NCBI RefSeq assembly: GCF_012726175.1
Contig: NZ_JAASAD010000021.1
Coordinates: forward strand, 1-58,025
Reading direction: 5' to 3'
DNA: 58,025 bases
DNA from: Micromonospora sp. HNM0581
GTDB lineage: Bacteria; Actinomycetota; Actinomycetes; Mycobacteriales; Micromonosporaceae
The notes below the pieces were generated by a model. It was given only the letters and a program-made list of their open reading frames with translations. It had not been told where the DNA came from and did not search any database. The first letter of the stretch is position 1, and every line of letters begins with the position of its first letter. A program made the translations under genes and the position numbers. Positions 46,495-54,389 of this stretch are shown here, piece by piece.

Positions 46495-48180
46495 ACGAGT
46501 GCGTCGACAGCACAGAGCGCGAGCCCCGACCAGCCCGCGGAGCCGGCAGGTAACGCAGGCACCGACCCTGGTCCGGTGGAGGGTGGCGTACCGGCGACGA
46601 TCCGCCGCCGGCTGGCCACCGTCGAGGCCGGGCTGGACGCCCGTTCGTGGCTGGCCACGGCGGTGGTGGTGGTGATCGCGGCGGTTCTGCGGTTCGCGAA
46701 CCTCAGCCATCCGCCGGGCAAGATCTTCGACGAGGTCTACTACGCCCGGGACGCCTGGGGGCTGGTCGACAAGGGCGTGGAGTGGAACTACCCGAACAAC
46801 ACCCCGTCGTACGTGGTCCATCCGCCGCTGGGCAAGTGGCTGATCGGCTTCGGCGAGTGGGCCTTCGGCTACCACGACGCCGAGCACGGGATCTCCGTAC
46901 CGGGTCACCTGTTCACCACCGCGCCGGAGTTCGGTTGGCGCTTCTCGGCGGCACTGCTGGGCACGGTGTCGGTGCTGCTGCTGATCCGCATCGCCCGCCG
47001 AATGTTCCGTTCCACGGTGCTCGGCTGCGCCGCCGGTCTGCTCCTCGCGATCGACGGATTCCACCTGGTGCTCTCCCGCACCGCACTGCTCGACATCTTC
47101 CTGCTCTTCTTCGTCCTGGCCGCCTTCGGCGCGCTGGTCCTGGATCGCGACGCGACCCGACGCCGGTGGGTCCGAGCCCTCGAGTCCGGGCTGGATCCGA
47201 CCTCCCGGGGGCGGGCCGGCCGCCCGCCCGGCGGCTGGCGGAACTGGCCCTGGTGGCGACTGGCGACCGGGGTACTACTCGGCTGCGCCTTCGCGGTGAA
47301 GTGGAGTGCCCTGTTCTTCGTGCCGGTGTTCGCGTTGCTGATGTTCCTGTGGGATGTCGGTGCCCGGCGGTCCGCCGGGGTACGCCGGCCGTGGCGGGAC
47401 ACCCTGCTCGACGGCGTTCCGTGGATGGTGCTCGCCGGTCTGCTGATGGCGGTCACCTACGTGGCGACGTGGTCCGGTTGGTTGTTCGGTCAGGAGGGCT
47501 ACTACCGGCTCGCCGAGCGTTACCCGGATGCCGGGCTCAGCGACACCCCTGTCGTCGGCGCGCTATGGAACCTGATCCAGTACCACCAGGCCGCGCTCGG
47601 GTTCCACAACCAGCTCGACGATCCGCACAAGTACCAGTCGTGGCCGTGGCAGTGGTTGCTGCTGGGGCGGCCGGTGGCGTTCCACTGGACCGGCGACGGC
47701 CCCTGCGGTGCGGCGAGCTGCGCCGAGGAGGTCCTCCTGCTGGGTACGCCGCTGCTGTGGTGGTCGTTCCTGCCTGCGCTGGTGGCGTTGGTCTGGCTCG
47801 GCCTGGCCCGGCGGGACTGGCGGGCGGCGACGATCCTGCTTGCCGTAGCGGCCGGGCTGCTGCCCTGGTTCTGGTTCGCCCTCGACGGCCGGACGATGTT
47901 CTCCTTCTACGCCGCACCCGCGTTGCCGTTCCTGGTGCTTGCCGTGGTCTATGTGCTGGGTGCCGTCGCTTCGCCGGCCGGGCCGAGCGGCACCCGTGCC
48001 GTCACCGGCGTCGACGAGGAGGCGAGCAGGGACCGCAGGCTGGTCGGCAGCGTCGTTGCCGGGGCCTACGTGGCGCTTGTCGTCCTCTGTTTCGCGTACT
48101 TCTATCCGATCTTCGTGGGCTCGACCCTGCCGTACGAGGACTGGTCGGCGCGAATGTGGTTGGACGGCCGCTGGATCTGA
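46492..48180 (+). CDS. pmt: Polyprenyl/dolichyl-phosphate-mannose protein O-mannosyltransferase
   Basis: A 562-aa GT39 membrane enzyme that transfers mannose from polyprenyl-phosphate mannose to Ser/Thr of exported proteins. After a disordered leader of about 45 residues come a membrane segment and the catalytic loop PPGKIFDEVYYARDAW (Asp-Glu), then HPPLGKWLIGFGEWAFGY. About ten further membrane segments follow, with the conserved SRTALLDIFLLFFVLAAFGA. It needs an export pathway; secreted proteins in this window (VWA pair, lectins) could be substrates, though this is only inference. Likely leaderless. Confidence 0.95.
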   Translation: MTSASTAQSASPDQPAEPAGNAGTDPGPVEGGVPATIRRRLATVEAGLDARSWLATAVVVVIAAVLRFANLSHPPGKIFDEVYYARDAWGLVDKGVEWNYPNNTPSYVVHPPLGKWLIGFGEWAFGYHDAEHGISVPGHLFTTAPEFGWRFSAALLGTVSVLLLIRIARRMFRSTVLGCAAGLLLAIDGFHLVLSRTALLDIFLLFFVLAAFGALVLDRDATRRRWVRALESGLDPTSRGRAGRPPGGWRNWPWWRLATGVLLGCAFAVKWSALFFVPVFALLMFLWDVGARRSAGVRRPWRDTLLDGVPWMVLAGLLMAVTYVATWSGWLFGQEGYYRLAERYPDAGLSDTPVVGALWNLIQYHQAALGFHNQLDDPHKYQSWPWQWLLLGRPVAFHWTGDGPCGAASCAEEVLLLGTPLLWWSFLPALVALVWLGLARRDWRAATILLAVAAGLLPWFWFALDGRTMFSFYAAPALPFLVLAVVYVLGAVASPAGPSGTRAVTGVDEEASRDRRLVGSVVAGAYVALVVLCFAYFYPIFVGSTLPYEDWSARMWLDGRWI

Positions 48181-48182
48181 CG

Positions 48183-48225
48183 CCGCGGAGGGCCCGTACG
48201 CCTGAGGCGTACGGGCCCTCCGCGG
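48183..48225 (+). terminator. Very strong terminator after pmt
   Basis: Perfect 20-base arms at 48183-48202 and 48206-48225 with a three-base loop, starting two bases after the pmt stop. Confidence 0.9.
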
Positions 48226-48234
48226 AAAGCAAGA

Positions 48235-48280
48235 CGCGCCCCGATCGCCTGCCACGGGGGAAGCGGGCGATTGGGGCGCG
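48235..48280. terminator. Second hairpin, back-to-back with the pmt terminator
   Basis: Arms of 15 bases at 48235-48249 and 48266-48280 pair with one mismatch (CGCGCCCCGATCGCC). It may end transcripts coming from the small minus-strand gene at 48417-48719. I see no gene between 48281 and 48416. Confidence 0.65.
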
Positions 48281-48416
48281 CACCAGCAGCTTAACCACCC
48301 GCGACCGAGGGCACAACGGGGCGGCGTGGGTCAGATTTCCGACGAATGCTGGATGCGGCAGGAAAACCGGCGCCGTCGTTGCCGCCGAGTGACCACCAGC
48401 TGACCCTGCGCCACCT

Positions 48417-48719
48417 TCAGTACCGTCGCGAGCGGCGCGGCAACCACCCGAAGAACCGGTCCTGCAACGACGTCGCCCCGGCGACGGGAAGGTCCTCGGC
48501 GGCAGCGGCGAGACAGGAACCGAGGTAGATGCTGAGCATCGCCCGATCCGCGCCGTACTCGGCCAACAACTGCCTTCGTTTGGACACACAGGGCCATTCG
48601 GCGCCGCAGGTACCACATGTCCACTCGGGGGTCGACGGGGCGTGCTCGCCCGCCCACGCCGGGGACGCGACGTTGCCCGCCGCCGTCGTGCCCCCCGAGC
48701 GATTCGAAAGACCCGTCAT
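48417..48719 (-). CDS. Small cysteine-motif protein (C-x2-C...WPC), 100 aa
   Basis: A 100-aa protein with a probable metal-binding or redox knuckle WTCGTCGAEWPC at residues 33-44, followed by the helical SKRRQLLAEYGADRAMLSIY and SLQDRFFGWLPRR. The same pattern, W-[ST]-C-G-x-C-x3-WPC-x3-RR-x-L-x-AEY, appears in the protein at 53985-54389. GGAGAGGAGC precedes the ATG. Members of this group are sometimes annotated 'flavin reductase', which the sequence does not support. Function unknown. The 228 bases upstream (48720-48947) hold promoters for this gene and the divergent phosphopantetheinyl transferase gene. Confidence 0.8.
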   Translation of the reverse strand: MTGLSNRSGGTTAAGNVASPAWAGEHAPSTPEWTCGTCGAEWPCVSKRRQLLAEYGADRAMLSIYLGSCLAAAAEDLPVAGATSLQDRFFGWLPRRSRRY

Positions 48720-48947
48720 CCCGCTCCTCTCCGCCTATGCCGTCGACGGCGGGCGGGCCCACCGCCGGGCCGAACATGCGTGTGCCCCTGCCGCGTCCGG
48801 GAACGCCGAGGCATCGTGTCATTGCGGTACGTTGACCAACCGTGGCCACCGCGACCTGTCCCAGGCATTGGATCAACCGGGATCATCCACCGTCGCCGGT
48901 CGCTGGTACCGTCACCGCTGACCGAAAGCACGACCCCGGAGTCACCG

Positions 48948-49604
48948 ATGCGTGACCTGCTCCCGCCCGCCGTCGCAGTGGCCGTCGCCGGTCCGGACGA
49001 CTGGTCCGGGCAGTTGCACGCGGCCGAGGCGGCCTGTCTCGGGGAACGCGCCGTGGACAGCCGCCGCCGCGACTTCACCGCCGGTCGGGTGTGCGCCCGC
49101 CGCGCCATGGTCGCGCTCGGTCTGCGGCCGGTGGCCGTGCCGGCCGCCGCCGACCGGGCACCCGTCTGGCCGGCAGGTCTGGTCGGCACCATCACGCACA
49201 CCCGCGGCTACTGCGCGGCGGCTGTCGCCCGCGCCGACGAGATCCGGGCGGTCGGCATGGACGCCGAGCAGCACCGCGAACTCAATCCGGGGGTACGCCG
49301 ACTGATCTGCCTGCCCGAGGAGGACGAGCAGGTGCAGCGACTACCCCCGGGCATCCACTGGCCGGCGGTGATCTTCAGCGCGAAGGAGACCGTCTACAAG
49401 GTGTGGCATCCGGTCGTCGGCAGCTGGCTGGACTTCCACGACGCGCTCGTACACCTCGATCCCGACGCCGGGGCCTTCACCGCGCAGATCTCGCCCGCCC
49501 GGGTCGCTGACACCCGGGTCGTCGATCCGCCCACGGTGATCAGCGGCCACTTCGCGGTCGACGCCAACCTCGTCCGTACGGCCGCGACGCTCACCCTGCG
49601 ATAG
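48948..49604 (+). CDS. 4'-phosphopantetheinyl transferase (EntD/Sfp superfamily)
   Basis: A 218-aa enzyme attaching the phosphopantetheine arm of CoA to carrier proteins. The magnesium-binding motif AVGMDAEQH (G-x-D-x-E) and the signature FSAKETVYKVW (K-E-x3-K) are present, as are LVGTITHTRGYCAAAVA and RAPVWPAGLVG typical of the EntD subgroup. The ATG at 48948 is chosen because homology begins just after it. A possible -10 TACCGT lies at 48907-48912. Its target (polyketide, peptide or siderophore synthase) is not in the window. Confidence 0.92.
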   Translation: MRDLLPPAVAVAVAGPDDWSGQLHAAEAACLGERAVDSRRRDFTAGRVCARRAMVALGLRPVAVPAAADRAPVWPAGLVGTITHTRGYCAAAVARADEIRAVGMDAEQHRELNPGVRRLICLPEEDEQVQRLPPGIHWPAVIFSAKETVYKVWHPVVGSWLDFHDALVHLDPDAGAFTAQISPARVADTRVVDPPTVISGHFAVDANLVRTAATLTLR

Positions 49605-49648
49605 CACGTGGCACCGCGACCGCCTGATCTGTCCTGAGTGGACTTGTC

Positions 49649-49664
49649 TAGACTCCGCTCAGTG
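49649..49664 (+). promoter_or_regulatory. -10 element of the leaderless VWA gene
   Basis: TAGACT at 49649-49654 ends seven bases before GTG 49662-49664. No Shine-Dalgarno sequence is present. An earlier in-frame GTG at 49638 lies upstream of the -10 and would not be transcribed from it. Confidence 0.55.
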
Positions 49665-50954
49665 ATCAACAGGAGATGGTCGTCAACCGCCTTCATCGGG
49701 CTGTTGACGGCGACCACGCTAGCCGGCCCGGCGCCAGCACTCGCCGACGACCGGGCGGAACCGACTACCGAACCACCCCGGGTCCAGCTCGTACTGGACG
49801 TCAGCGGCTCGATGCGGGCCACCGACATCGACGGACGCAGCCGGATCTCCGTGGCCCAGCAGGCGTTCGGCGAGGTGGTGGACGCCCTACCCGACGAGAC
49901 ACAGCTGGGTATCCGGGTGCTGGGCGCCACCTACCAGGGCAAGGACAAGGAGCAGGGCTGCCTGGACACGCAGCAGATCGTGCCGGTGGGTCCGGTCGAC
50001 CGGACGCAGGCCAAAGCCGCGGTGGCGACCCTCCGCCCAACCGGTTTCACTCCCGTCGGACTCGCCCTGCGTGAAGCCGCCAAGGACCTCGGTGCCGGCA
50101 CCACCGCCCGACGGATCGTGCTGATCACCGACGGTGAGGACACCTGCGCCCCACCGGACCCCTGCCAGGTGGCCCGCGAACTGGCCGCCCAGGGCACCAC
50201 GCTGGTCGTGGACACCCTCGGTCTCGCACCGGACGAGAAGGTACGCCGGCAGCTGCTCTGCATCGCGGCCGCCACCGGTGGCACCTACACAGCCGCACAG
50301 AGCGCCGACGATCTGACCGACCGGCTGAAACAACTCGTGGACCGGGCTCGCGACACGTACGCCACCACCCCGGCGAAGGTCGACGGAACGAACGCCTGCC
50401 CGGATGCACCGCTGCTCTCCCCCGGCGTCTACACCGACCGGGAGACCTTCTCCGAACACCGCTGGTACCGGGTGCCGGTGCGGCCGGGCCAGGAACTGCG
50501 CGCCTCGGTGAGCGTCGCACTCGACCGCCCGGTCAACCCCGACTACGGCGTACTGCTCCGGGCCACCGCAGCCGACGGCCGGGAACTCGTCCGCGGGGTG
50601 GACGCCGGCAGCGGACGCGCCGATGTGATCTCCGCGGGCCTTCGCTGGTCGGCCGGGGAGGACACCGAGCGTGAGGAGGACACCGAGCCGACTCCGGCGG
50701 CGAGCGCACCCCCAACCGTCACCACCGTCTGCCTGGTGGTGAGCAACATGTTCGCGCCCCGAGCAGGCACCGCAGCGGACCCGGGCATGCCCGTCGAGCT
50801 GACCGTCGACGTGGTCGCCGCGTCACCCGCCCCGGACGGGCCGGACCTGGGCCGCGGCTGGGTACTGCTACTCCTGCTGACCCTGGCCGGCCTGCTCACC
50901 GGGCTCATCACCGGCCTGCTCACCCGCTGGTGGGTAGCCACCTGGAGGAACTGA
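49662..50954 (+). CDS. Secreted VWA-domain protein with C-terminal membrane anchor
   Basis: About 430 aa. A signal peptide (TAFIGLLTATTLAGPAPALA) is followed by a von Willebrand factor A domain with a complete metal-ion site: DVSGSM (D-x-S-x-S), the Thr of TGFTPVGLAL and Asp of ITDGEDTC. Cysteine pairs (QGCLDT, TCAPPDPC) suggest disulfides outside the cell. Residues about 240-380 form a beta-rich module like bacterial pre-peptidase C-terminal domains (FSEHRWYRVPVRPGQELRAS). One membrane helix (GWVLLLLLTLAGLLTGLITG) ends the protein. It is coupled to the next gene, one base apart. VWA domains mediate metal-dependent protein binding; the partner is unknown, but the next gene product is the obvious candidate. 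Confidence 0.9.
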   Translation: MINRRWSSTAFIGLLTATTLAGPAPALADDRAEPTTEPPRVQLVLDVSGSMRATDIDGRSRISVAQQAFGEVVDALPDETQLGIRVLGATYQGKDKEQGCLDTQQIVPVGPVDRTQAKAAVATLRPTGFTPVGLALREAAKDLGAGTTARRIVLITDGEDTCAPPDPCQVARELAAQGTTLVVDTLGLAPDEKVRRQLLCIAAATGGTYTAAQSADDLTDRLKQLVDRARDTYATTPAKVDGTNACPDAPLLSPGVYTDRETFSEHRWYRVPVRPGQELRASVSVALDRPVNPDYGVLLRATAADGRELVRGVDAGSGRADVISAGLRWSAGEDTEREEDTEPTPAASAPPTVTTVCLVVSNMFAPRAGTAADPGMPVELTVDVVAASPAPDGPDLGRGWVLLLLLTLAGLLTGLITGLLTRWWVATWRN

Positions 50955-50955
50955 G

Positions 50956-51747
50956 ATGCTTACCCGCTCGGCAACCGCCGCCGCGCTGATCGCCGCCGGT
51001 GTCGCCCTGACCCCCGGTACGGCACTGGCCGCCCCCACCCCCACCCCCTCCCCCGGTGCCGCGACCGTCACCAAGGCGGGCACCTCGTACCTCAGTGCCA
51101 CCCCGGTCGCCGCCGGCCAACCCGTCCGGGTCGCCGCCTCGACCGGTGAGTACCTGTACTGGTCGTTCCCGGCTGCGGCGGGTGAGATCCACGAGATCGC
51201 CGCGACGGTCACCCTGGCGCAGAACCGCAGCGGCCGATCGACCTGGACCGTGGAGGTCTTCGACGGGCTGCGCCGCCGGCAGGCATGCACGGCAGGCGCG
51301 CAGACGCCGACCGCCGACGCGTCGGTGCGCACCGTCGACATCGGCTGCACCCTGCGGCGGGTACGCCCCTGGGCGGAGCCGTGGTCCGGTGACCCCCTGC
51401 CCGGCACCTACTACGTACGGCTGGCCGTGGTCGACGTTCCCGAACCCGACCTCGGCCTACCCATCGACGTTGATCTGCTGGTGGCCACCATCGACGACGA
51501 AGGCACCTCCGCTGACGACGGCCGGCTGGAGGCGGCTCTCGTGCCACCGACGAACGCAGGCGCCGTCCTGGACGCCGAGCCGACGGCCGCACCGGAGGGC
51601 GACGGGGACGACGGCTGGGACCTGAGCCTCACCGGCTGGCTACCCGAGGCCGGCTCCCGCTGGATCTGGACCACCTTCGGCGGGATCCTGGCCGCTGTCG
51701 CGGGAGTGGTCGGCTTCGCCCTCACCCGGCGCCCCGCCACCCGGTGA
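50956..51747 (+). CDS. Membrane-anchored partner of the VWA protein
   Basis: A 263-aa protein with a signal peptide (AAALIAAGVALTPGTALAAP), one extracellular beta-rich module (GTSYLSATPVAAGQPVRVAA, then YLYWSFPAAAGEIHEIAATV) resembling the second module of the VWA protein, an acidic linker and a C-terminal membrane helix (GGILAAVAGVVGFAL). GGAGGAACTGAG precedes the ATG, overlapping the end of the VWA gene. Both products would sit on the outer membrane face with the same topology, so a complex is likely. No catalytic motif seen; unknown function. Confidence 0.85.
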   Translation: MLTRSATAAALIAAGVALTPGTALAAPTPTPSPGAATVTKAGTSYLSATPVAAGQPVRVAASTGEYLYWSFPAAAGEIHEIAATVTLAQNRSGRSTWTVEVFDGLRRRQACTAGAQTPTADASVRTVDIGCTLRRVRPWAEPWSGDPLPGTYYVRLAVVDVPEPDLGLPIDVDLLVATIDDEGTSADDGRLEAALVPPTNAGAVLDAEPTAAPEGDGDDGWDLSLTGWLPEAGSRWIWTTFGGILAAVAGVVGFALTRRPATR

Positions 51748-51750
51748 GCC

Positions 51751-51794
51751 CCGCCGGCAGGTCGTGCTGAGGTGCCCACACGACCTGCCGGCGG
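51751..51794. terminator. Bidirectional terminator between the VWA operon and the SDR gene
   Basis: Perfect 16-base arms at 51751-51766 and 51779-51794, loop of 12, four bases after the partner gene's stop. Confidence 0.85.
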
Positions 51795-51847
51795 CCCCCG
51801 GTGAAGCCGGACCACGCCGGCAGCTGGCCACTCCCCCGGTAGCCGGT

Positions 51848-52591
51848 TCAGGCTGTCGAACCGCCGTCGACAGCGATCGACGCGCCGGTGACGTGCCGTC
51901 CGTCCGCACCAACCAGGTAGCTGACGGTAGCTGCCACATCGGCCGGTGTGGCGTACCGGCCCAGAGCGATGTGTGACCGCTGAGCGTCGGCACCGGCGCT
52001 GTCCGCTGGATTCATGTCGGTGTCGGTCGAGCCGGGCAGGATCAGGTTGACGGTGATCCCACGCGGGCCGAGTTCCCTGGCCAGCGCCCTGGTCAGCCCG
52101 TTGACCGCGCTCTTGGTCATCGCGTAGGCGCTCACCCCGGGAGCCGCAACACGGCTGGCGAAACTGCTGCCGATGTTGACGATCCGACCGCCGTCACCCA
52201 GGTGGCGGACCGCCGCCTGGGTGGTGAGGTACACCCCGCGTACGTTCACCGCGACGGCACGGTCGAGGGCGTCGAGGCTGACCGACTCGATCGGCCCACC
52301 CGCGAACACCCCGGCGTTGTTGACGAGGATGTCCAGCCGCCCCAACTCGGCGACGGTCCGCTCGACGGCACCGACCACCGCCACCGGGTCCGCGCTGTCC
52401 GCGCTGATGGCCAACCCAACGCGCCCGTACGCCTCGATGTCGGTCACCACGGCCTTCGCGCTGTCCGCTGCACTGCGGTAGGTGAAGGCGACATCGGCGC
52501 CGTCGGCAGCAAGCCGGCGTGCGACGGCGGCACCGATGCCCCGGCTACCGCCGGTGATGAGCGCGACCCTGCCGGCAAGTCGGACAGTCAT
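51848..52591 (-). CDS. SDR-family oxidoreductase (FabG-like)
   Basis: A 247-aa classical short-chain dehydrogenase. Cofactor motif ITGGSRGIGAAVARRL, NNAGVFAGG, catalytic Ser in NIGSSFAS, YAMTK (Tyr-x3-Lys) and the ending DVAATVSYLVGADGRHVTGA are all present. The Arg in the first turn favours NADPH. Substrate unknown. Monocistronic; the 69 bases to the lectin gene stop hold nothing evident. Confidence 0.93.
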   Translation of the reverse strand: MTVRLAGRVALITGGSRGIGAAVARRLAADGADVAFTYRSAADSAKAVVTDIEAYGRVGLAISADSADPVAVVGAVERTVAELGRLDILVNNAGVFAGGPIESVSLDALDRAVAVNVRGVYLTTQAAVRHLGDGGRIVNIGSSFASRVAAPGVSAYAMTKSAVNGLTRALARELGPRGITVNLILPGSTDTDMNPADSAGADAQRSHIALGRYATPADVAATVSYLVGADGRHVTGASIAVDGGSTA

Positions 52592-52660
52592 GCCCGCAAT
52601 CCTGACAGTTCACTCAGGACAGCAGGCGGTCGGGGCACGCCGCAGCCGTTGCTACCCGAC

Positions 52661-53203
52661 TCAATAGCCCAGTCGCCACTGCTGATAGCCGTTCCCGGCG
52701 ATGCACGCGTGACCGTACACGCTGCCCTGCACGTTGCCGTCCAAACACTGGCCGCTGAACCTGTTGACCAACGTGACCTGATACCAGTCGCTGCCGCCGG
52801 CCACCTTCCACTGGGTGCTCTGAGCCGAATTGCACTGGCTCAGCGCAGTGAATCCGCCCGTGTTCGCCTGCACGCAGTTGCCAGTCTTGACGTGCTGCAG
52901 AATGACCAGGTCGCGACCATCCAAACTTCCCTGGTGAATCGGCCGCCAGAGCTGATACCGGTTCGATTTCACCGGCATGCTGCACGGCAGCGTGTAGACG
53001 TAACCCCGGTCGTTGGCGTCCAGGCACCTGCCGGTGCGCCAATTACGCAGGTAGTTCTCACCGGGCAGAGCCTTTGCCGGGGATGGCACGACGACCACCG
53101 AAACAGCCGCCGCGCACAGCATGACGAGCATCATCAGCAGACTGCGGCGTGGCCGCCCGGCCACAGCCCCGATACCAGTCGGTCGACTTTGGAGTTGAAC
53201 CAC
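52661..53203 (-). CDS. Secreted ricin-type lectin-like protein 1
   Basis: A 180-aa secreted protein. After a basic start comes a signal peptide (LLMMLVMLCAAAVSVVVVPS) with cleavage near AKA-LP. The mature 130 residues form one beta-trefoil: NYLRNWRTGRCLDANDRG, YQLWRP, STQWKV and YQQWRLGY supply the three Q-x-W-like repeats. Four cysteines could pair. No enzymatic domain is attached. The GTG start follows GGGAG. Its closest visible relative is the divergent gene at 53571. The trefoil might bind glycans. Confidence 0.88.
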   Translation of the reverse strand: MVQLQSRPTGIGAVAGRPRRSLLMMLVMLCAAAVSVVVVPSPAKALPGENYLRNWRTGRCLDANDRGYVYTLPCSMPVKSNRYQLWRPIHQGSLDGRDLVILQHVKTGNCVQANTGGFTALSQCNSAQSTQWKVAGGSDWYQVTLVNRFSGQCLDGNVQGSVYGHACIAGNGYQQWRLGY

Positions 53204-53570
53204 GCTAGCTCCCAGTTCGTAGAAGGCTCAGTGAGACGCTGTCCCGTCTGGATGGACACTCCGACGGGACACCCATGCGCACGACGGATCCGACCGGCGC
53301 CGCGTTCACCGAGTCGTCGCCCAGGCTTCGTGCCGCCCTACCATGTAACTGGTCGGTCCGCCCAGAAAATCCAGAAACCGGCAGCCGGCGATGGACCGGG
53401 CCTGCAGGTTTCTGCCCGGATCGAATCGCCGCGTAGCTGACGTGAACGAACGTGGATCTCCCCCCGTTGTGCGAATGACCGAACGATCTATCCGGCAGCC
53501 GCGTCAGAACCATGGCAGGTCGCGCGGATAGGCAACTACGAATCGCCTGATGGCGAAGGGAGAGCGGCAC
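53204..53570. other. Intergenic region between the two lectin genes
   Basis: 367 bases with no gene I can support. Each lectin gene has the same CTACGAA box near its start (53216-53222 on the minus strand, 53536-53542 on the plus strand), which may be part of a shared promoter type. A 9-base inverted repeat TGTCCCGTC / GACGGGACA lies at 53240-53248 and 53263-53271. Confidence 0.5.
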
Positions 53571-54113
53571 ATGTTCGTGCTCAAGCGTCTGCGGCGACGC
53601 CGGTCGGGCCAGCCGAGTCGATGGCTGGCGGGCTTCCTGGTCGTCACGACCGTGTTGGCCGGAGCAGTTCTCGGCGCCACTGCTCCGGCGACGGCCGGCT
53701 ACGTCGGCCACAACATGTTGCGGAACTGGGCAAGTGGTCGATGCCTGGACAGCAACGCAGCCGGCGACGTCTACAGCCTGCCGTGTCAGTTCGGTAACAG
53801 GTACCAGCTGTGGGAACCGCGACTTGTCGCGCGCTCCGGCTACGACGTGGTCACCCTGTGGAACGTGCAGACCGGGCGCTGCCTTCACCAGGGCAAGTGG
53901 TGGCCGAACCTCCAACGGGGCAGTCTGCTGACCAGCAGCAACGTGGGCGACTGCAATTTCATGGGCCGTTGGGAGGCTCAAGGGTCAAGTTGGACGGTCG
54001 TCCGGTTCCAGGAGTATTACTACGACACCTGCATCGGAAGCAACAACTCCAGAGACGTCTACTACATCGGCTGCAACTCCACGGGCTACCAGAAGTGGCG
54101 CCTCGGCTACTGA
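53571..54113 (+). CDS. Secreted ricin-type lectin-like protein 2
   Basis: A 180-aa protein with signal peptide (WLAGFLVVTTVLAGAVLGAT, cleavage near ATA-GY) and a single beta-trefoil: NMLRNWASGRCLDSNAAG, YQLWEP, RWEAQG and YQKWRLGY. It matches lectin 1 in order, length and C-terminus (W-R-L-G-Y as the last residues), so the two are paralogues. Cysteine spacing is similar, with an extra pair. GAAGGGAGAG precedes the ATG at 53571. Not attached to a catalytic domain. Confidence 0.88.
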   Translation: MFVLKRLRRRRSGQPSRWLAGFLVVTTVLAGAVLGATAPATAGYVGHNMLRNWASGRCLDSNAAGDVYSLPCQFGNRYQLWEPRLVARSGYDVVTLWNVQTGRCLHQGKWWPNLQRGSLLTSSNVGDCNFMGRWEAQGSSWTVVRFQEYYYDTCIGSNNSRDVYYIGCNSTGYQKWRLGY

Positions 54114-54389
54114 CACGGCACCAGGCCCTCGTTCGGGAGCCGGAGCATTCGAACTCCGGCTCCTCCGGCTCTGACGCCCGCCGCAACTGGCTGGACCACC
54201 GCCTCCATCAGCAAGTCCACCATCCCCCACACCGGACGCAAGCCGACCAACCAGCGAAAGGTAAAGGGCCAGCGACACCGGAGCGTCGGCGTACTCCGCG
54301 CGTAGCTCCCGCCGCCGGGTCGGGCACGGCCAGGGCAGGTCGCAGCCCCCACAACTCCATGTCGGCAGGACCGGCCCGTGGGTGCTCAC
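53985..54389 (-). CDS. Small cysteine-motif protein (C-x2-C...PWPC), C-terminus doubtful
   Basis: GTG at 54387-54389 starts in the stop of the preceding small ORF (GTGA). The first 45 residues are convincing: VLPTWSCGGCDLPWPCPTRR, then ELRAEYADAPVSLALYLS, matching the protein at 48417-48719 in W-[ST]-C-G-x-C-x3-WPC-x3-RR-x-L-x-AEY. Thereafter the frame turns Gly- and Ala-rich and runs 129 bases into the opposite-strand lectin gene and through its terminator to 53985. Relatives end after about 85-100 residues, so an indel near 54250 probably changed the frame. Real end uncertain. Confidence 0.6.
   Translation of the reverse strand: MSTHGPVLPTWSCGGCDLPWPCPTRRRELRAEYADAPVSLALYLSLVGRLASGVGDGGLADGGGGPASCGGRQSRRSRSSNAPAPERGPGAVSVAEAPLLVARGVAADVVDVSGVVASDAGVVVILLEPDDRPT
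54136..54163 (+). terminator. Terminator after lectin 2
   Basis: Perfect 10-base arms GGAGCCGGAG (54136-54145) and 54154-54163, loop of 8, starting 23 bases after the stop. Confidence 0.75.

Noticed and set aside
48235..48300. Possible tRNA-like fold near the pmt terminator
   Set aside because: The pairing is a simple hairpin. There is no T-arm TTC sequence and no anticodon arm.
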